A stretch of 64,000 bases of DNA, taken from NCBI GenBank assembly GCA_017871115.1, contig JAFCIZ010000005.1, positions 3,589,501-3,653,500 on the forward strand, written 5' to 3'. The notes beneath the pieces are model-generated. The model worked only from the letters and a program-made list of their open reading frames with translations. It ran no database searches and was not told where the DNA came from. The stretch is from Cunninghamella blakesleeana. Lineage: Eukaryota; Mucoromycota; Mucoromycetes; Mucorales; Cunninghamellaceae. Position numbers and translations under genes: made by a program. The number at the start of each line of letters is the position of its first letter. Positions within the stretch are counted from its first letter, which is position 1. Positions 10,473-21,714 of the stretch are shown in pieces.

Positions 10473-11770
10473 TGTGGAAAAGTTTTCAGGGAAAGAAATG
10501 CTGCCATTAATTCCCTCCAGTTGATAGACATCTTTGATTCCTGGTGATTCCAAAATCCATGAGCTGTCTGATGTTGATTGTTCTGGATAAGACTGCATCC
10601 CCAACCTGTATTGCTGGCGTCCACATAAATTGTCTGTTGAGGGGTCTGTGGTAGAAAGCTTCGACCATTCCATAATTTTAGATTGTTCATCCACCAGCGA
10701 AGTTCCTTCAAGCATGTATTCGGTAAAGGTAGTGGAGTGTCCCAATCTGTTGATGTCCTGACTGATTGATTCTTGAATCGTAGGAGATGTTGTGTATATA
10801 GGCGAGCTGGTATTAAAGCAAATGTCGCTGATTGAATCCTCATTGTTAAGCTGTGAATTACTCTTGCTGATCGAATTGGTTTCTTCAAAACTTGTTGAAT
10901 TGAACGACGAAGATCCCGAATCTTCTTGCCAGGTAGTTGAGCTGTCATTTTGCTTGTATCCAATAAGAAGCCGAGGTGTTCCATTGATCTGGTTGGAATC
11001 AGATTGGATTTCTTGTAATTTATCAACCATCCCAGTGTTTGAAGCTTTTGAATAAGAAGTTGAGTATGAAGGATTGATTGCTGGTAAGTATCTGCTATTA
11101 TAATCCAATCGTCTAGATAAGTACTTATTCTTATCTGTTTTGTTCTTGCCCATTGTAATATTGGTTTGGTGATCTTTGTGAATAACCAAGGGACTAGAGA
11201 AAGGCCAAATGGTGTTGTGCAAAATTGATATGTTTTTCCTTCCCAGCAAAAACGAAGGTAAGGACGGGAATTCATATGAACAGGTATATGTAGGAAGGCA
11301 TCGGTAAGGTCTATTGATGTTAACCAATTGTTCTTTTTGATCATCCTTGTAACTTCTTGAAGTGTTTCCATTTTGAAATGTGGGGTGAAAATGTATTGGT
11401 TTAATTGTTTTAGATTGAATACTGGTCGATGACCTCCGTTTTTCTTGGGGATCACAAACATGTTGCTGTAAAAACCTGGTGTCATTGGTTGTAGTACAGG
11501 TTCGATTGCGCATTTCTTTAAAAGTGCATCTATTTCTTGTTGTAATAAGATCTTTTGTTGATGATTGTAAGGAATTATTATTGATGGTGTTGTACGTAAT
11601 GGTGGTGGTGTTATGAATGGAATTTGGTAGCCGTGAAGAATTATGTTTAATAGCCAATTGTTTGTTGAAATTGTTGTCCATTCTGAATAGAACTGGCTTA
11701 GACGACCTCCTACAATTAATATAGAAGGATCTATTGTCTTTGAGGACGGAAAGGGTTGTAGCCGTTTCTG
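10473..11770 (-). pseudogene. DIRS pol, 5' half: reverse transcriptase and start of RNase H (cut by the nested Ty3/Gypsy element)
   Basis: The minus-strand frame is open from about 11770 (overlapping the Gag stop in the -1 frame) to the insertion point at 10473. RT motifs appear in order: FVIPKKNGGHRPVFNL, DLTDAFLHIPV, TPFGLSLVPWLFTK and the catalytic ISTYLDDWIII, followed by the LGFLLDTSKM region. RNase H starts with TIYVDASNTGWG near the break. An ATG at 11485 exists, but conserved-looking sequence (KCAIEPVLQPM) extends upstream of it, so translation probably arrives by frameshift or reinitiation from Gag. After the insertion point the frame runs a few codons into the foreign LTR and ends. 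The other half is at 3917-4585. Confidence 0.9.
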
Positions 11771-12723
11771 TTTGATTGGTTTTTGTTGTTGTTTTGATTG
11801 GTGCTGCTGTTGTTGCTGTTGTTGCTGTTGTTGCTGCTGTTGTTGAAATTGAAGTTGTTTCTGTTGGAATTGAATTGACCGCCCTGCTGAGAGGACGGAC
11901 CTGATCGAAAAAACTGACCTAATGAAGAATGATCATATCTAGTGTTAGTATTGTCGCTATTATTTACATTAAAATTATTACGACGTCTATTTGTAAATCT
12001 ATTGGCATGGCGTATCGCTTGCTTGTTTGCTGCCTGTTGTATAATGGCGGATTGAAAATCAGTTGGCGACATAGTGTAATTATCTTGACCAGTATTTGTT
12101 GTGGCATAGAATGATGGATTAATAGATTGTAATGCAATATTATTACGTAAGTTATTAATATTTGAGGATAAATTAATTAATAATTCACGGCAGTCATTAA
12201 GAATATTAAGGTAGCGTTGGGAATTATCATTATCTATATCTTCACTTATTTCATGACTCAAAACATCAAGAGGACGAACAACTCCTGATAGGAGGTATTG
12301 AAGACGTTTAAGGGACATATCTTGTCGAGATTGTGATTTATGCATTTTTCTAGCCGCCTCTGGTAGTGTATCAGGGGGCTGATATTGTAAAGCATCAATC
12401 ATAGGATATTTTTCGATAATACGTTTACGCTTCTCATCTGGAATCATTGGTGAAGTGAATAATGATTTATCTAATGAGAGGAAATCAACTAAAGCAGGGT
12501 GAGGGTTCCAAGTATAAGATGGCCTGATATCCAATGAGTGTAATGCAGAAAGTTGATCCATAGGTTCGGTATTATCTGTATTATCTTCTGATTCTATTGT
12601 GGTTTGATTTTGATTAAGATTTTGTTCTAACTGCGATAGACGTTGTTGCATGTTGATAAATTGATCATATGGTATTTGAATACTATTATTATTATTTGTA
12701 ATATTATTGTTAGTTGAACTCAT
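11731..12723 (-). CDS. DIRS Gag-like ORF
   Basis: This is the first ORF of the DIRS element, about 330 residues from ATG 12723. An in-frame upstream extension exists but reads through a T/A repeat, so I chose the later ATG. The N-terminus is Asn-rich with a coiled-coil-like stretch (MQQRLSQLEQNLNQ). The middle is helical and charged, with the segment WNPHPALVDFLSLD and the conserved-looking PDEKRKRIIEKYP. The C-terminus is Asn/Gln/Gly-rich and basic (TNRRRNNFN), plausible for nucleic-acid binding. No CCHC zinc knuckle is visible, as is usual for DIRS. Its stop overlaps the pol frame, which lies in the -1 phase. Confidence 0.75.
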   Translation of the reverse strand: MSSTNNNITNNNNSIQIPYDQFINMQQRLSQLEQNLNQNQTTIESEDNTDNTEPMDQLSALHSLDIRPSYTWNPHPALVDFLSLDKSLFTSPMIPDEKRKRIIEKYPMIDALQYQPPDTLPEAARKMHKSQSRQDMSLKRLQYLLSGVVRPLDVLSHEISEDIDNDNSQRYLNILNDCRELLINLSSNINNLRNNIALQSINPSFYATTNTGQDNYTMSPTDFQSAIIQQAANKQAIRHANRFTNRRRNNFNVNNSDNTNTRYDHSSLGQFFRSGPSSQQGGQFNSNRNNFNFNNSSNNSNNSNNSSTNQNNNKNQSNRNGYNPFRPQRQ

Positions 12724-12760
12724 TTTTTTTGAGGTGCTGACCCGAGCGAAAAAAGAAGAT

Positions 12761-12792
<32 letters not shown>

Positions 12793-12850
12793 CATTTTAA
12801 ATTTTAATTTATATATCTTAATTTTCGCTGACTTTAAATAATAAAGAAGA

Positions 12851-12885
12851 ATTAATCAATCAATCATATTTCTTATTTTGTATTC
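12851..12885. repeat. Right inverted terminal repeat of the DIRS element
   Basis: Partner of the left repeat at 2751-2781 in inverted orientation. It lies about 130 bp upstream (in the minus-strand sense) of the Gag-like ATG at 12723. The CAAT unit is doubled relative to the left copy. Confidence 0.7.
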
Positions 12886-12895
12886 GAGTGTCTCA

Positions 12896-14190
12896 AGAAA
12901 TTCTGTTAGAATTTATTTCGACACATGAATACTTTTTATAAAGTGGATAAGTTTAATAGTTATTTAGTAGATAATAATTTATTATAAAAATTTGTCAATT
13001 TAAGATGAAGGAAGAGAAACATTGGTTCCATTTAAATTTTAAAACTAAAAAAAAATATTTTGTGCATATAGAGAGTAGGGAAATGTAATGAAAGTAGCTC
13101 CACCATATGTATACATGTATTAATGCATTTTCAATTTCTTGTTCAGGAAGTTATTTTTATAAATTTGCATACAATTGTCATCTATTTTATTATGTTCTAT
13201 TATATAATGATATAATATCATTTATTTAGTATAATTAATATTTTGAATTTTCATATTTTTAGATAAATATTTATCATCATTATTTTTGATTCAATTCTAC
13301 GAAAGCTTTATCAGCATTTTTACTAATACTGGGATAGTTCTTATTTTTTTTTTTTAAATCCATTTATAAGTATATACTTTTTCACGGGAAATAAAGGATG
13401 TTTTTATATAATACTTTTTTTTTATTCTAGTAAAATATACCTTCAAATTTTAAGATAATAAATTTATATGCAAGTAAATTTTAAAGCCAGTAGGGTAGAT
13501 GACTATATATAAAAAAAAGTAAATTAGAAATCGTGTTAAAAAATTGTTTTAATTAAAGTTAAAGAAAGATAATATAAATTAAGAAGAAAAATAAGTTTGA
13601 AATGATAATAAAAAATAAAAAATAAGATAAAATAGCTGGTAGGTGATCAATCTAGTAGAATTTAAAAAATAAAATTGTTTAAATAAGAGAAGATAAAAAA
13701 AAAAAATGACAGTTTTTGATTTAATAATGCTAACATATTTTACTGACCTTGGGAAAAATACAATAAAACCGAAAGAAAATGATGATGATAGTAAATAGAA
13801 AAAAGTTTAAAGTTTTATTTTTATTATTATTATTTATTGTTTGCTGTTTTTCTATACGATGTCCAAAAGATAAATATTTATATATACACAATAATGTTTT
13901 TCTTTCAGAAAAAAATAATTATTAATATACTAATTTGATTAATTTTTTTTTTCAAGAAATAAATAAATAAAGAAGGTTTTGTTGTCATCAAGAGTAATGA
14001 GTGTTATTTTTTTTTTTAATATAAGAATAATAAGAGAAAATAAATTTAGAAGTTTATTATACAGGATTTTAAATGTTATTCTTTTTTTTAATGATCAATG
14101 GTTATATTGTAACAATAAAAAGCATCATCTATGTATATATTTATATTTTATTTTATTTACATATATGTATATGTTTCTCTATACATTGTA
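12896..14190. other. Intergenic region without a supported gene
   Basis: About 1.3 kb of A/T-rich DNA between the DIRS right end and the 3' end of the prephenate dehydratase gene. Only short, low-complexity open frames occur (one at 13979-14194 is poly-T/poly-A driven). No RNA gene or repeat copy was recognised. Confidence 0.6.
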
Positions 14191-15378
14191 TTAATGAATA
14201 TCTTTACGTTGATTAGAGAAACTACCCAATACTTTTACATTCAAACAATATTGATTTAAATGAATAATAGCCTTTTGAAGTTGATCCGATAAATGGTGTC
14301 CTGAACATTCAATAAAAAACACGTAATGCCAAGGTCGTAATCCACTAGGTCTTGAATCAATATTATATAAATTTAAAAGATGATCTTTAAAAACCTTTAA
14401 TCCATCACATAATGCCCCTGGTTGTTGGTGGTCGACAGTGAATTGTAACAAGGTATGGTCGTCATTGGTGATATGATGGTTGGTGGTTAAACTAATAATT
14501 AAAAATCGTGTTGTATTTGCTTTGCCATGTTCTATATTTTTTGCTACGACATTTAGTCCGTATAACTGGCTACATATTTCGCTACAGATGGCCGCCGATC
14601 CTTCTTCTTTGGTTGCTATTTCGGCTGCTTGTGCAGTTGATTTGACAGGAATTCTTGTTGCTTGTGGAAGGTTGGCTGATAACCATTTTTGTGATTGTCC
14701 TAAAGCCTAGATAACAACGATAATAATAACGACTTGATGGATTAATTATTTATTATTCTATCCAATATATATATATATATAACCTCTTTCTATATTTATT
14801 ATTAATGTAAAATATAAATATATATTATTTTGTACCTGTGGGTGGCTATATACTTTGGTTATTTTATCTAGAGGACTCTTGGATAATAAGCATTGGTGGA
14901 CCTAAATAAAATGAATAAATGAAAATAAATAATAAATAAACTATTGGATATAAGTATAAATAAAAAAGTATATTTATGTATAAATATTTATAAAGATAAA
15001 AAAAGAAAATACGTTACAGTTAGAAAAGTTTCACCTATCACGTTAGCTGTTGTATGAATAGTATAGTCTAGTGTTTCCACTACACTACCAAAAGTAGAAT
15101 TTTCATAAGGAACCACACCATAAATAGCTTCTTTTTTTTCTACTGCTTCGAAAACGTCTAAATAAATAGGCGTATTAGTATGTTGTATAAGTTAGTTATA
15201 CCTATGCATAATAATCTTTTTTACTATTATATTATATTATCTTACCAGTAATTTGTTTTTGTTGAATATATACAGCATCGTCTCCAAAACGTTCATAAGC
15301 AATTTGATGAGAAAAAGTACCAGGTGGGCCAAGGTAAGCTACAGTTGTTTTATTTTCTGAATTAGTAGTGCTTGTCAT
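14191..15378 (-). CDS. PHA2: Prephenate dehydratase
   Basis: Converts prephenate to phenylpyruvate in phenylalanine synthesis. The four exons I infer (15378-15246, 15157-15018, 14901-14836, 14706-14191) join in frame to 284 residues, the usual size of fungal Pha2. The N-terminus has AYLGPPGTFSHQIAYERFG, then YGVVPYENSTFGSVVETLD, HQCLLSK, YSHPQALGQSQKWL and the substrate-binding NTTRFLII, all hallmarks of the PDT domain. The C-terminal ~85 residues form an ACT domain (FTVDHQQPGAL..., SRPSGLRPWHYVFFIE), which in this family gives phenylalanine feedback control; IDSRPS is the expected ESRPS-like loop. Introns are 88-129 bp with GT/AG ends. The gene shares a ~600-bp divergent promoter with the small membrane-protein gene at 15991. 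Confidence 0.95.
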
Positions 15379-15990
15379 TATCAAAAAAGAAAAGAAGGAA
15401 AAGGGAGAAAAAGCGGGTGAGAGTGAAAGGGTTTCTTTTCTTTTTTTTTTTTTTTTAAAAAAAAAAGGACATCGCGAGTGAATAGGTATGATTTATAAAA
15501 TGAATCACCGGTCACATCTTTTTTTTTCTTTTTTTTCGAGATAGGCAGAAAATCAATGCAATAATGAAATAAAGTAATGAAAATTAAAAAAAATAAGAAA
15601 TTTAAAAATAAATAAATTAAATCATCAATTATTATTTTATTTTTAAAGAAAAGTTATTTTATCAAAATGAAAGAAATTCCGTTTCTTCCTAATAAACCAT
15701 GATTTATTTGAACTAAATATAATTTAGTAAATAAAAGATAGGTTGTCTTTCTTAACCTTCCTTGCTTTCTTTTTTGGGTCAGTGTCAATAAAAAAAAACA
15801 TTATAAAATTATTCTTTTTTTTAAAATTTTTTTCTTCTTTTTCTTCCTCTTTTTTATCTTTTTATTTTATTTTACTATACACCATTTCGTTGTTTAAAAT
15901 TCACTGATTTATATACCATATTTTTTTTAAATAATAATAATAATAGCTATATTATTATTATTATTATTCCACTATATATATGCTTGTATC

Positions 15991-16637
15991 ATGGACTTTC
16001 TACTTTTATTGCCACTATTTTTGAATATGATTCAAGCTCAGCAAGTAAAAAATGATGATCCTTTTTTAAAAAGAAGGTAAGTTTGAGAAAAAAATAAAAT
16101 AGGACGGGGATAATAATAAGTAGATCATTCATTTATTTTCTCTCTCTCTCTTTTCTTTTCTTTTTTTTAATTTTTTTTTTTAGAAATTTGATCAGTTTAG
16201 AAAAACGAATTACTTCACCTTTTCCAAATAATGGCCACCACTCACCAACGTTTAATACCGTTCATGTTATTGCAGCAGTAATTGGGATTATTGGTGCTCT
16301 TGTACTCATTATTGTTATTGTATATATATTTGTAAAAAGAAGAAGAGTTAAACAATCATCCTCTACTTTGATTATTTATAATAATAAATCAGCTGATCTT
16401 CCTAAAAATAATAATAGTAATGAAATTTCCACTACTACCAATGTATTCGTTTTACCATCGCCTTCTATGTCCCAATTTCAAACGTTTCAAACAGATTTTT
16501 ATTATGACGAATCATTAAAAAAAGAAGAGCCTTCTTCTTTAAGGCGGCAGTCCATTCAAAAACAAAATTATCAAAATAGTTATGATAATCGGAAACCAAG
16601 TTTAATTAGTTTTCCACCTCCACCTTATAACCCATAA
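15991..16637 (+). CDS. Small single-pass membrane protein with signal peptide and PY motif
   Basis: Two exons (15991-16076 and 16184-16637) give 179 residues. Exon 1 encodes a hydrophobic signal peptide (MDFLLLLPLFLNMIQAQ). A second hydrophobic stretch at about residues 60-82 (VIAAVIGIIGALVLIIVIVY) followed by KRRR is a transmembrane stop-transfer segment, so the predicted form is type I with a ~40-residue outer part and a ~95-residue cytoplasmic tail. The tail is rich in Ser/Asn and ends in PPPPYNP, a PPxY motif of the sort bound by Nedd4/Rsp5 WW domains. I do not recognise a family. Fungal proteins of this build include ubiquitin-ligase adaptors and wall-sensor-like proteins, but the ectodomain is too short for the latter. 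Confidence 0.7.
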
Positions 16638-16981
16638 TAGTATTCTTATTATTTTTATACTTATTGTTGTATTATATATAAATATGTTTATACCCTTTCT
16701 TCATTTTTTTTTTTACTACTACTTTCCTTTTTTAATTATTATTATTATTTATTATTTCATTATCATTACCAACTTTTTTCTCCACATTTTTATAAATAAA
16801 AAATGAAATAAGGTTCACTACTTTTGGAAATTATATATAAATTCATAATCATGTGAATGATTTATAAAGCAAATAAAATTTAAAAACCAGAAAAAAAAAT
16901 ATCGTTTTTATATCTTTTTTTTTTTTTTTTCTTTTTCTCTTTCTTTTTCTTTTATTTATCCTTATACATATCTAACTCATC

Positions 16982-18578
16982 ATGTTACGTCAAACCATTC
17001 AACGTTCTCTCCTTCATAAAAATATTAGCATCTCTTTAGCTAAACGCAGTTTCAGTTCTACACTTCCTAAAAGTGTTAATTTTGACTTGACAGAAGAACA
17101 AAAATCTATCCAAGACTTAGCGCGTAAATTTGCTCGTGAAGAAATTATCCCTGTTGCTGCTGAACATGACCGTACTGGAAAATATCCTTTAGGTAAGAAT
17201 AAAATGGATTTTTATATATATATATGTATGGTATTGTATACTCATTTTTATTATTATTATTATTTTTTTTTATTAAAGAAATTATTAAAAAGGCTTGGGA
17301 ACTTGGTTTAGCTAATACTCATATTGAAGCTAAATATGGTGGTATGGAACTTGGTGTATTGGATAGTTCTCTTATTTCAGAAGAATTAGCATATGGTTGT
17401 TCAGGTAATAAGGTTAAAATAAAATTAAAGGACAGTTTTTAAAAAAAGAGATAAAGGAGTGGAATAGATAAACTTTATTATTTATTTATCTAGGTATCCA
17501 AACCGCTATTGAAGCTAATAATTTAGCTGAAGCACCATTGATTGTAGCTGGTAATGATGAACAAAAAAAGAAATACTTGGGAAGAATGACTGAAGCTCCT
17601 TTAGTTGCAAGTTATGGTGTGACAGAACCAGGTTCAGGATCAGATGTAGCAGGATTAAAAACAACTGCCGTGAAAAAAGGAAATGAATGGGTATTAAATG
17701 GACAAAAGATGTGGATTACCAATTCAGGTTATGCCAATTGGTTCTTTGTTTTAGCTCGTACAGATGCCAATGCCTCTACTAATAAAGCTTTCACTGGTTT
17801 TATTGTTGATGCTGATACCCCCGGTGTACAAGTAGGTCGTAAAGAAATGAATATGGGTCAACGTGCTTCAGATACAAGAGGCGTTACATTTGAAGATGTT
17901 GTGGTTCCTGATGAAAATGTTTTAGGTAAACCTGGAGATGGTTTCAAAATTGCTATGGGTGCCTTTGATATTACTCGTCCTTTGATTGGTGCTGCTGCTG
18001 TCGGGCTTGCTAGAAGAGCTATGGAAGAAGCTACTAAGTATTCTTTAGAACGTAAAACTATGGGTACTGAAATTTTCAATCATCAAGCTATTGCTTTTAT
18101 GTTGGCTGATATGGCGTAAGTTTGATATACATATATACATACATACATATATATATATATATATTTAAAAAAAACACGACAAAAAAAATAAAATAAAAAT
18201 AATAACCCTTTTATTTATTATATCTAATCTATATGTATATATTTATATATTATATTATGTCTACACAGTATTGGTATTGAAAGTGCTAGAATGATGGTTT
18301 ATCGTGCCGCTACTCTTCGTGATAATGGTCAAAGAAACACATGGTATGCTTCTATTGCTAAAGCTTTAGCTAGTGAAGTAGCCAATAAATCTGCTGCTGA
18401 TGCCGTTCAAATCTTTGGTGGTAATGGTTTTAATAATGAATACCCTGTTGAAAAATTAATGCGTGATGCCAAGATCTTCCAAATTTATGAAGGTACTTCA
18501 CAAATTCAACGTTTGATTATTTCTCGTGGTTTGGCTGATATGGCTAAATCTGGTGCTGAAGCTTTTGGTGGTGTTTAA
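16982..18578 (+). CDS. Mitochondrial acyl-CoA dehydrogenase, medium-chain type
   Basis: An FAD enzyme of the first step of mitochondrial fatty-acid beta-oxidation that passes electrons to ETF. Exons 16982-17192, 17279-17404, 17494-18115 and 18269-18578 give 422 residues, matching ACADM length. The N-terminal ~30 residues ([14 protein letters not shown]..., KRSFSST) are an amphipathic Arg/Ser-rich mitochondrial presequence. Then come [19 protein letters not shown], the FAD-site signature [27 protein letters not shown] and, near the C-terminus, [10 protein letters not shown], whose Glu is the catalytic base position of medium-chain enzymes. There is no peroxisomal C-terminal signal. Substrate chain length is inferred from similarity only; short/branched-chain members are close relatives. 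Confidence 0.95.
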
Positions 18579-18661
18579 ATTAAAATAATAATAATAATAA
18601 AAGTTATTTATATCTATATCTATATATCTTTATATCTATAAAAGTATATGATTTGTTTATT

Positions 18662-18699
<38 letters not shown>

Positions 18700-18778
18700 A
18701 CATAATAACTATAGATGAAAAAATCGACAAAAAATGGGAATATATGTAAAATAAATAAATAAATATGCATGATAATTC

Positions 18779-18851
<73 letters not shown>
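18779..18851. repeat. (TAA)n microsatellite, about 24 units
   Basis: An uninterrupted AAT/TAA repeat sits between two convergent genes and ends 8 bp from the methyltransferase stop codon (18859-18861), so it is probably transcribed in that gene's 3' UTR. Confidence 0.95.
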
Positions 18852-18853
<2 letters not shown>

Positions 18854-18858
18854 TATAA

Positions 18859-20032
18859 TTAAGGTATTGTTGGTTCTTGATCATCATAGTCTTCAATTAA
18901 AATTATTGGTCCAGTATATCCTTTCTAAAAAAAATAAACGATTATGTAAACATGTATAGAAATGATTATTTATGACTGTATAATATTATATATATATATA
19001 TATATATATGAAAAAAAAGGGAGAGAGACTTACTTTTTGAGCTACAACAGAATACCAAGCCATATAAGTTTTATTTTTCTCTACTTCATCCAAGACCTCT
19101 TTTAATAATACCTCCAAGTCCTTTTCACTAATGTTTTTTGATTGAATCCATTCATTTTTAAAACAATTGAATATTCGTTCCCAATATTGATACATAAGAG
19201 CTCCTAATGCTCCTCCATGGTTTCCAATAGGTGTATGTGTATGATGTATTTTGATACCAGTTAAATATCTTTCTAAAGCAAGCCTATTTGGCCAAGGGTT
19301 ATAAATAGGCGCTAATAAGGATGAATGATATGGATGATCAGGATGGTAATAATTATTTAACCTTGAACTTGATGTTGTATTGATCACTAAGTTTAAATAA
19401 TTAAATAAAAAATAGAGATAAATCGGAGAGAGATTAGTCAATTTTTAATTTATAATAATACTATTTTTTTTTTTTTTATTCTTACACCGTGTTATCTTTG
19501 ACATGGCAGGACCTGTATCGAATAAATCAGCATAATGTTCCACACATTCTACATATCCTCCTTTTTTCATAATCCTTATAATTTCCTTTTGTATATCTTC
19601 CCATTGTTGTTCTGGTATCATATTTAACATGGATCTTATAAATATATAATCAAAGGTATTATCTTCAAATGGTAAAGGTAGTGACATGATATCGACTCTT
19701 TGAAACATCAAGTTTTTTTGCATAGTCCTATTTTTAAATATTAAATAATAAATAACAATTAAAATCATTCATTCATTTATATATATATACAAATATTTAT
19801 CTATTTATAAATAGTAATACTTACATATGAGGGAATACATTTTTATCTACATCAATACCAATAAAATATGATAATGGGTATTTGGTTGCCATATCCTAAT
19901 TTAAATAATCAATAAAGATATAAGTATATATCTATATAAATATATGTATATATATAAATAGATATTGGGCAATTATAGCTGAGTTTTTATTTATCCTTTT
20001 TTCTTTTTTTTTTTTTTTATATGATTAATTAC

Positions 20033-20064
<32 letters not shown>

Positions 20065-20394
20065 CCCTTCTCCTTACCATTGACCAGAAGCCAGCTCCAC
20101 AGCTAAAATAATATAAATACAAATAATATATATATATATATATATTAGTAATATATATCTACCTCTTTATTTTATATATCTCTATTTTGCATTCTTTTCT
20201 ATTTTTTTTTTTACCCAATATCTAATACTTCACATCCACCTGATAGTAATTGTTGTTTTATTGGTGCTTTGAATTCACTATTCATTTAGGAAAAAGAAGA
20301 AAAAAGAATCCAATTAATTCTATACCTTATTATATTCTATACTATTTCCTCTCTCTATACATATACATAAGTACACACAAACATACACACACAC

Positions 20395-20427
<33 letters not shown>

Positions 20428-20629
20428 CGTATGTATTTATTTATTACCCTTCAAAAGCCATTTGTAAAGCATTATGTTGTACCCAAGAACATTCAATATG
20501 ATCACGAGTATTAGCTACAGGACGCCATGGTTTAAGTTCTCTTAAACTAGTGCGCCATTTTGCTTTAAAAAACCCAGTAATACCTGTTGGTGTTGGAGGT
20601 TGTGTCATGGTGCTTGTTGTATAGCTCAT
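18859..20629 (-). CDS. Class I SAM-dependent methyltransferase
   Basis: Seven inferred exons (20629-20448, 20277-20215, 20102-20078, 19895-19825, 19727-19486, 19386-19034, 18924-18859) join in frame to 333 residues. Motif I is VLDIGCGAGFWSMDMA, built across three exons, including a 25-bp exon 3. YFIGIDVD is motif post-I, LPFEDNTFDYIFIRSMLNMI holds motif II, and MKKGGYVECVEHYADL is motif III. A hydrophobic-helical C-terminal part follows (MYQYWERIFNCF...MAWYSVVAQKKGYTGPII). This is the domain plan of fungal Methyltransf_25-type enzymes; the substrate cannot be told from sequence. The third intron-exon junction uses GTAAG at 19485, because the nearby GTGTAAG gives a frameshift. Confidence 0.88.
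20388..20432. repeat. AC/AT/GT dinucleotide microsatellite cluster
   Basis: Consecutive CA, TA and TG runs lie within the first intron of the methyltransferase gene. CA-run and GT-run arms around an alternating AT centre could form a hairpin. Confidence 0.9.
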
Positions 20630-20679
20630 GCTATTCTTATTTATATCATATATTATATACAAAAAAAAAAAAAAAGGTA

Positions 20680-21714
20680 CGAGAAAAAAAAAAAAGAAAT
20701 AAAGAAAAGAGAAAATGAAAAAATGATTTTTTTAAAATAAAGTTATATATATGTATTAAAAAATTTAAAGTGCACTCACTCACTCACTCAGCCTATTCTC
20801 CCTAAAATATAAATGATCTAAAGAACTTTAATTACTTTTTGCTTTACTTTTCACTTATTTTATTTAACTATTATTATTACCATTACCATTACTATTACTA
20901 TTATAATTATATAAAAAATGGATAATAAAACAAAATATGATATAATCTTTATTTGATATTTTAAATAAAAAGAACAATACGAAACTTTGAGATTTTTATT
21001 TTATTATATTTTATTTTTAAGTATGAAAAGAATCACACTCTCCCCTTTTTCAATAATAATAATAATAATAATAATAATAGCAGTAATAATAATTAAATAA
21101 ATAAATAATTATATATTTCTAAATATAAGAGCTCTTTTTTTTAAAAAAAAGTTGTATCACCATATTAAAAAGCTATGCGCATAAACATCGTTAAAAGGTT
21201 AAAGGCATAAGTAAATAGATCATGTTATTTAATAAATAATAAATATTAATACGCACTCTTTTTATTATTAAGTATTATTTAATTTATATATCCTTTTTTA
21301 ATAAAATTATAGGATTTTATAATTGAATCCTCGACATAATTTATTATTTTTTTTTTTATTGGTTTATTTTATTTCCGAAGCATCTTTTTTTTTTTTTTTA
21401 TCTCAAAGGTAATAATAAAATAAGAATGTTTTTTAATAATAGTGCTATTTAAATTATATAAATGTATATCGTTTTTAAACAATAAAAAAAAAAGATTTTC
21501 TTAAAAAATACCGGAGATTTAAATTTCTCACGTGATTCATTTTGAACATAAATAAAAAAAAATAATCATATTTTATAATCCCTCCTTTTTTTTATTTATT
21601 TCCCTCAAACCGGCAAAAAGTTAATTCAATCCTTTTCTTTCCCACTTTATATTTATATATATTTATATATTATTCTTTATAACTTTCCTTATAGAAATAT
21701 ATTTATAAAAAACC
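20680..21714. other. Divergent promoter region between the methyltransferase and TAM41
   Basis: About 1 kb with no gene. It holds an AAT microsatellite (about 21055-21080), a perfect 10-bp palindrome TATGCGCATA (21174-21183) and the E-box-type octamer TCACGTGA at 21528-21535, about 180 bp before the TAM41 ATG. Confidence 0.6.
21528..21535. promoter_or_regulatory. Palindromic E-box TCACGTGA upstream of TAM41
   Basis: The perfect 8-bp site for CACGTG-binding bHLH proteins (for example yeast Cbf1-class sites) lies 180 bp upstream of the TAM41 start in A/T-dominated DNA. Binding is inference. Confidence 0.4.

Larger units (their letters stand above)
2751..12885 (-). mobile_element. DIRS-type tyrosine-recombinase retrotransposon, interrupted by a nested Ty3/Gypsy element
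   Basis: Read on the minus strand, the order is Gag-like ORF (12723-11731), reverse transcriptase (about 11.77-10.47 kb), RNase H plus methyltransferase-like region (4585-3917) and tyrosine recombinase (to 2913). This is the canonical DIRS order, with recombinase instead of integrase. Inverted repeats flank it: about 2751-2781 matches the reverse complement of about 12851-12885, apart from a 4-nt CAAT duplication. Subtracting the 5887-bp nested element and one 5-bp target copy leaves about 4.2 kb, normal for DIRS. The exact outer ends are uncertain, because weaker inverted similarity continues outward. No large deletion is visible. Confidence 0.9.

Noticed and set aside
10467..11681. 404-codon minus-strand frame overlapping the DIRS reverse transcriptase
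   Set aside because: It is Ser/Thr/Asn-rich noise in a second frame; the RT motifs are all in the neighbouring frame.
12724..12795. Upstream extension of the DIRS Gag ORF
   Set aside because: Reads through a poly-A and TA microsatellite, giving Ile/Tyr/Phe repeats; the ATG at 12723 starts normal coding sequence.
14480..14710. 76-codon plus-strand ORF with a hydrophobic look
   Set aside because: It is antisense to exon 4 of prephenate dehydratase, whose motifs are unambiguous.
18666..18896. Minus-strand 76-codon poly-isoleucine ORF
   Set aside because: Produced entirely by the TAA and TA microsatellites next to the methyltransferase 3' end.
20388..20432. CRISPR-like repeat
   Set aside because: Simple dinucleotide microsatellite; no repeat-spacer structure anywhere in the window and the genome is eukaryotic.
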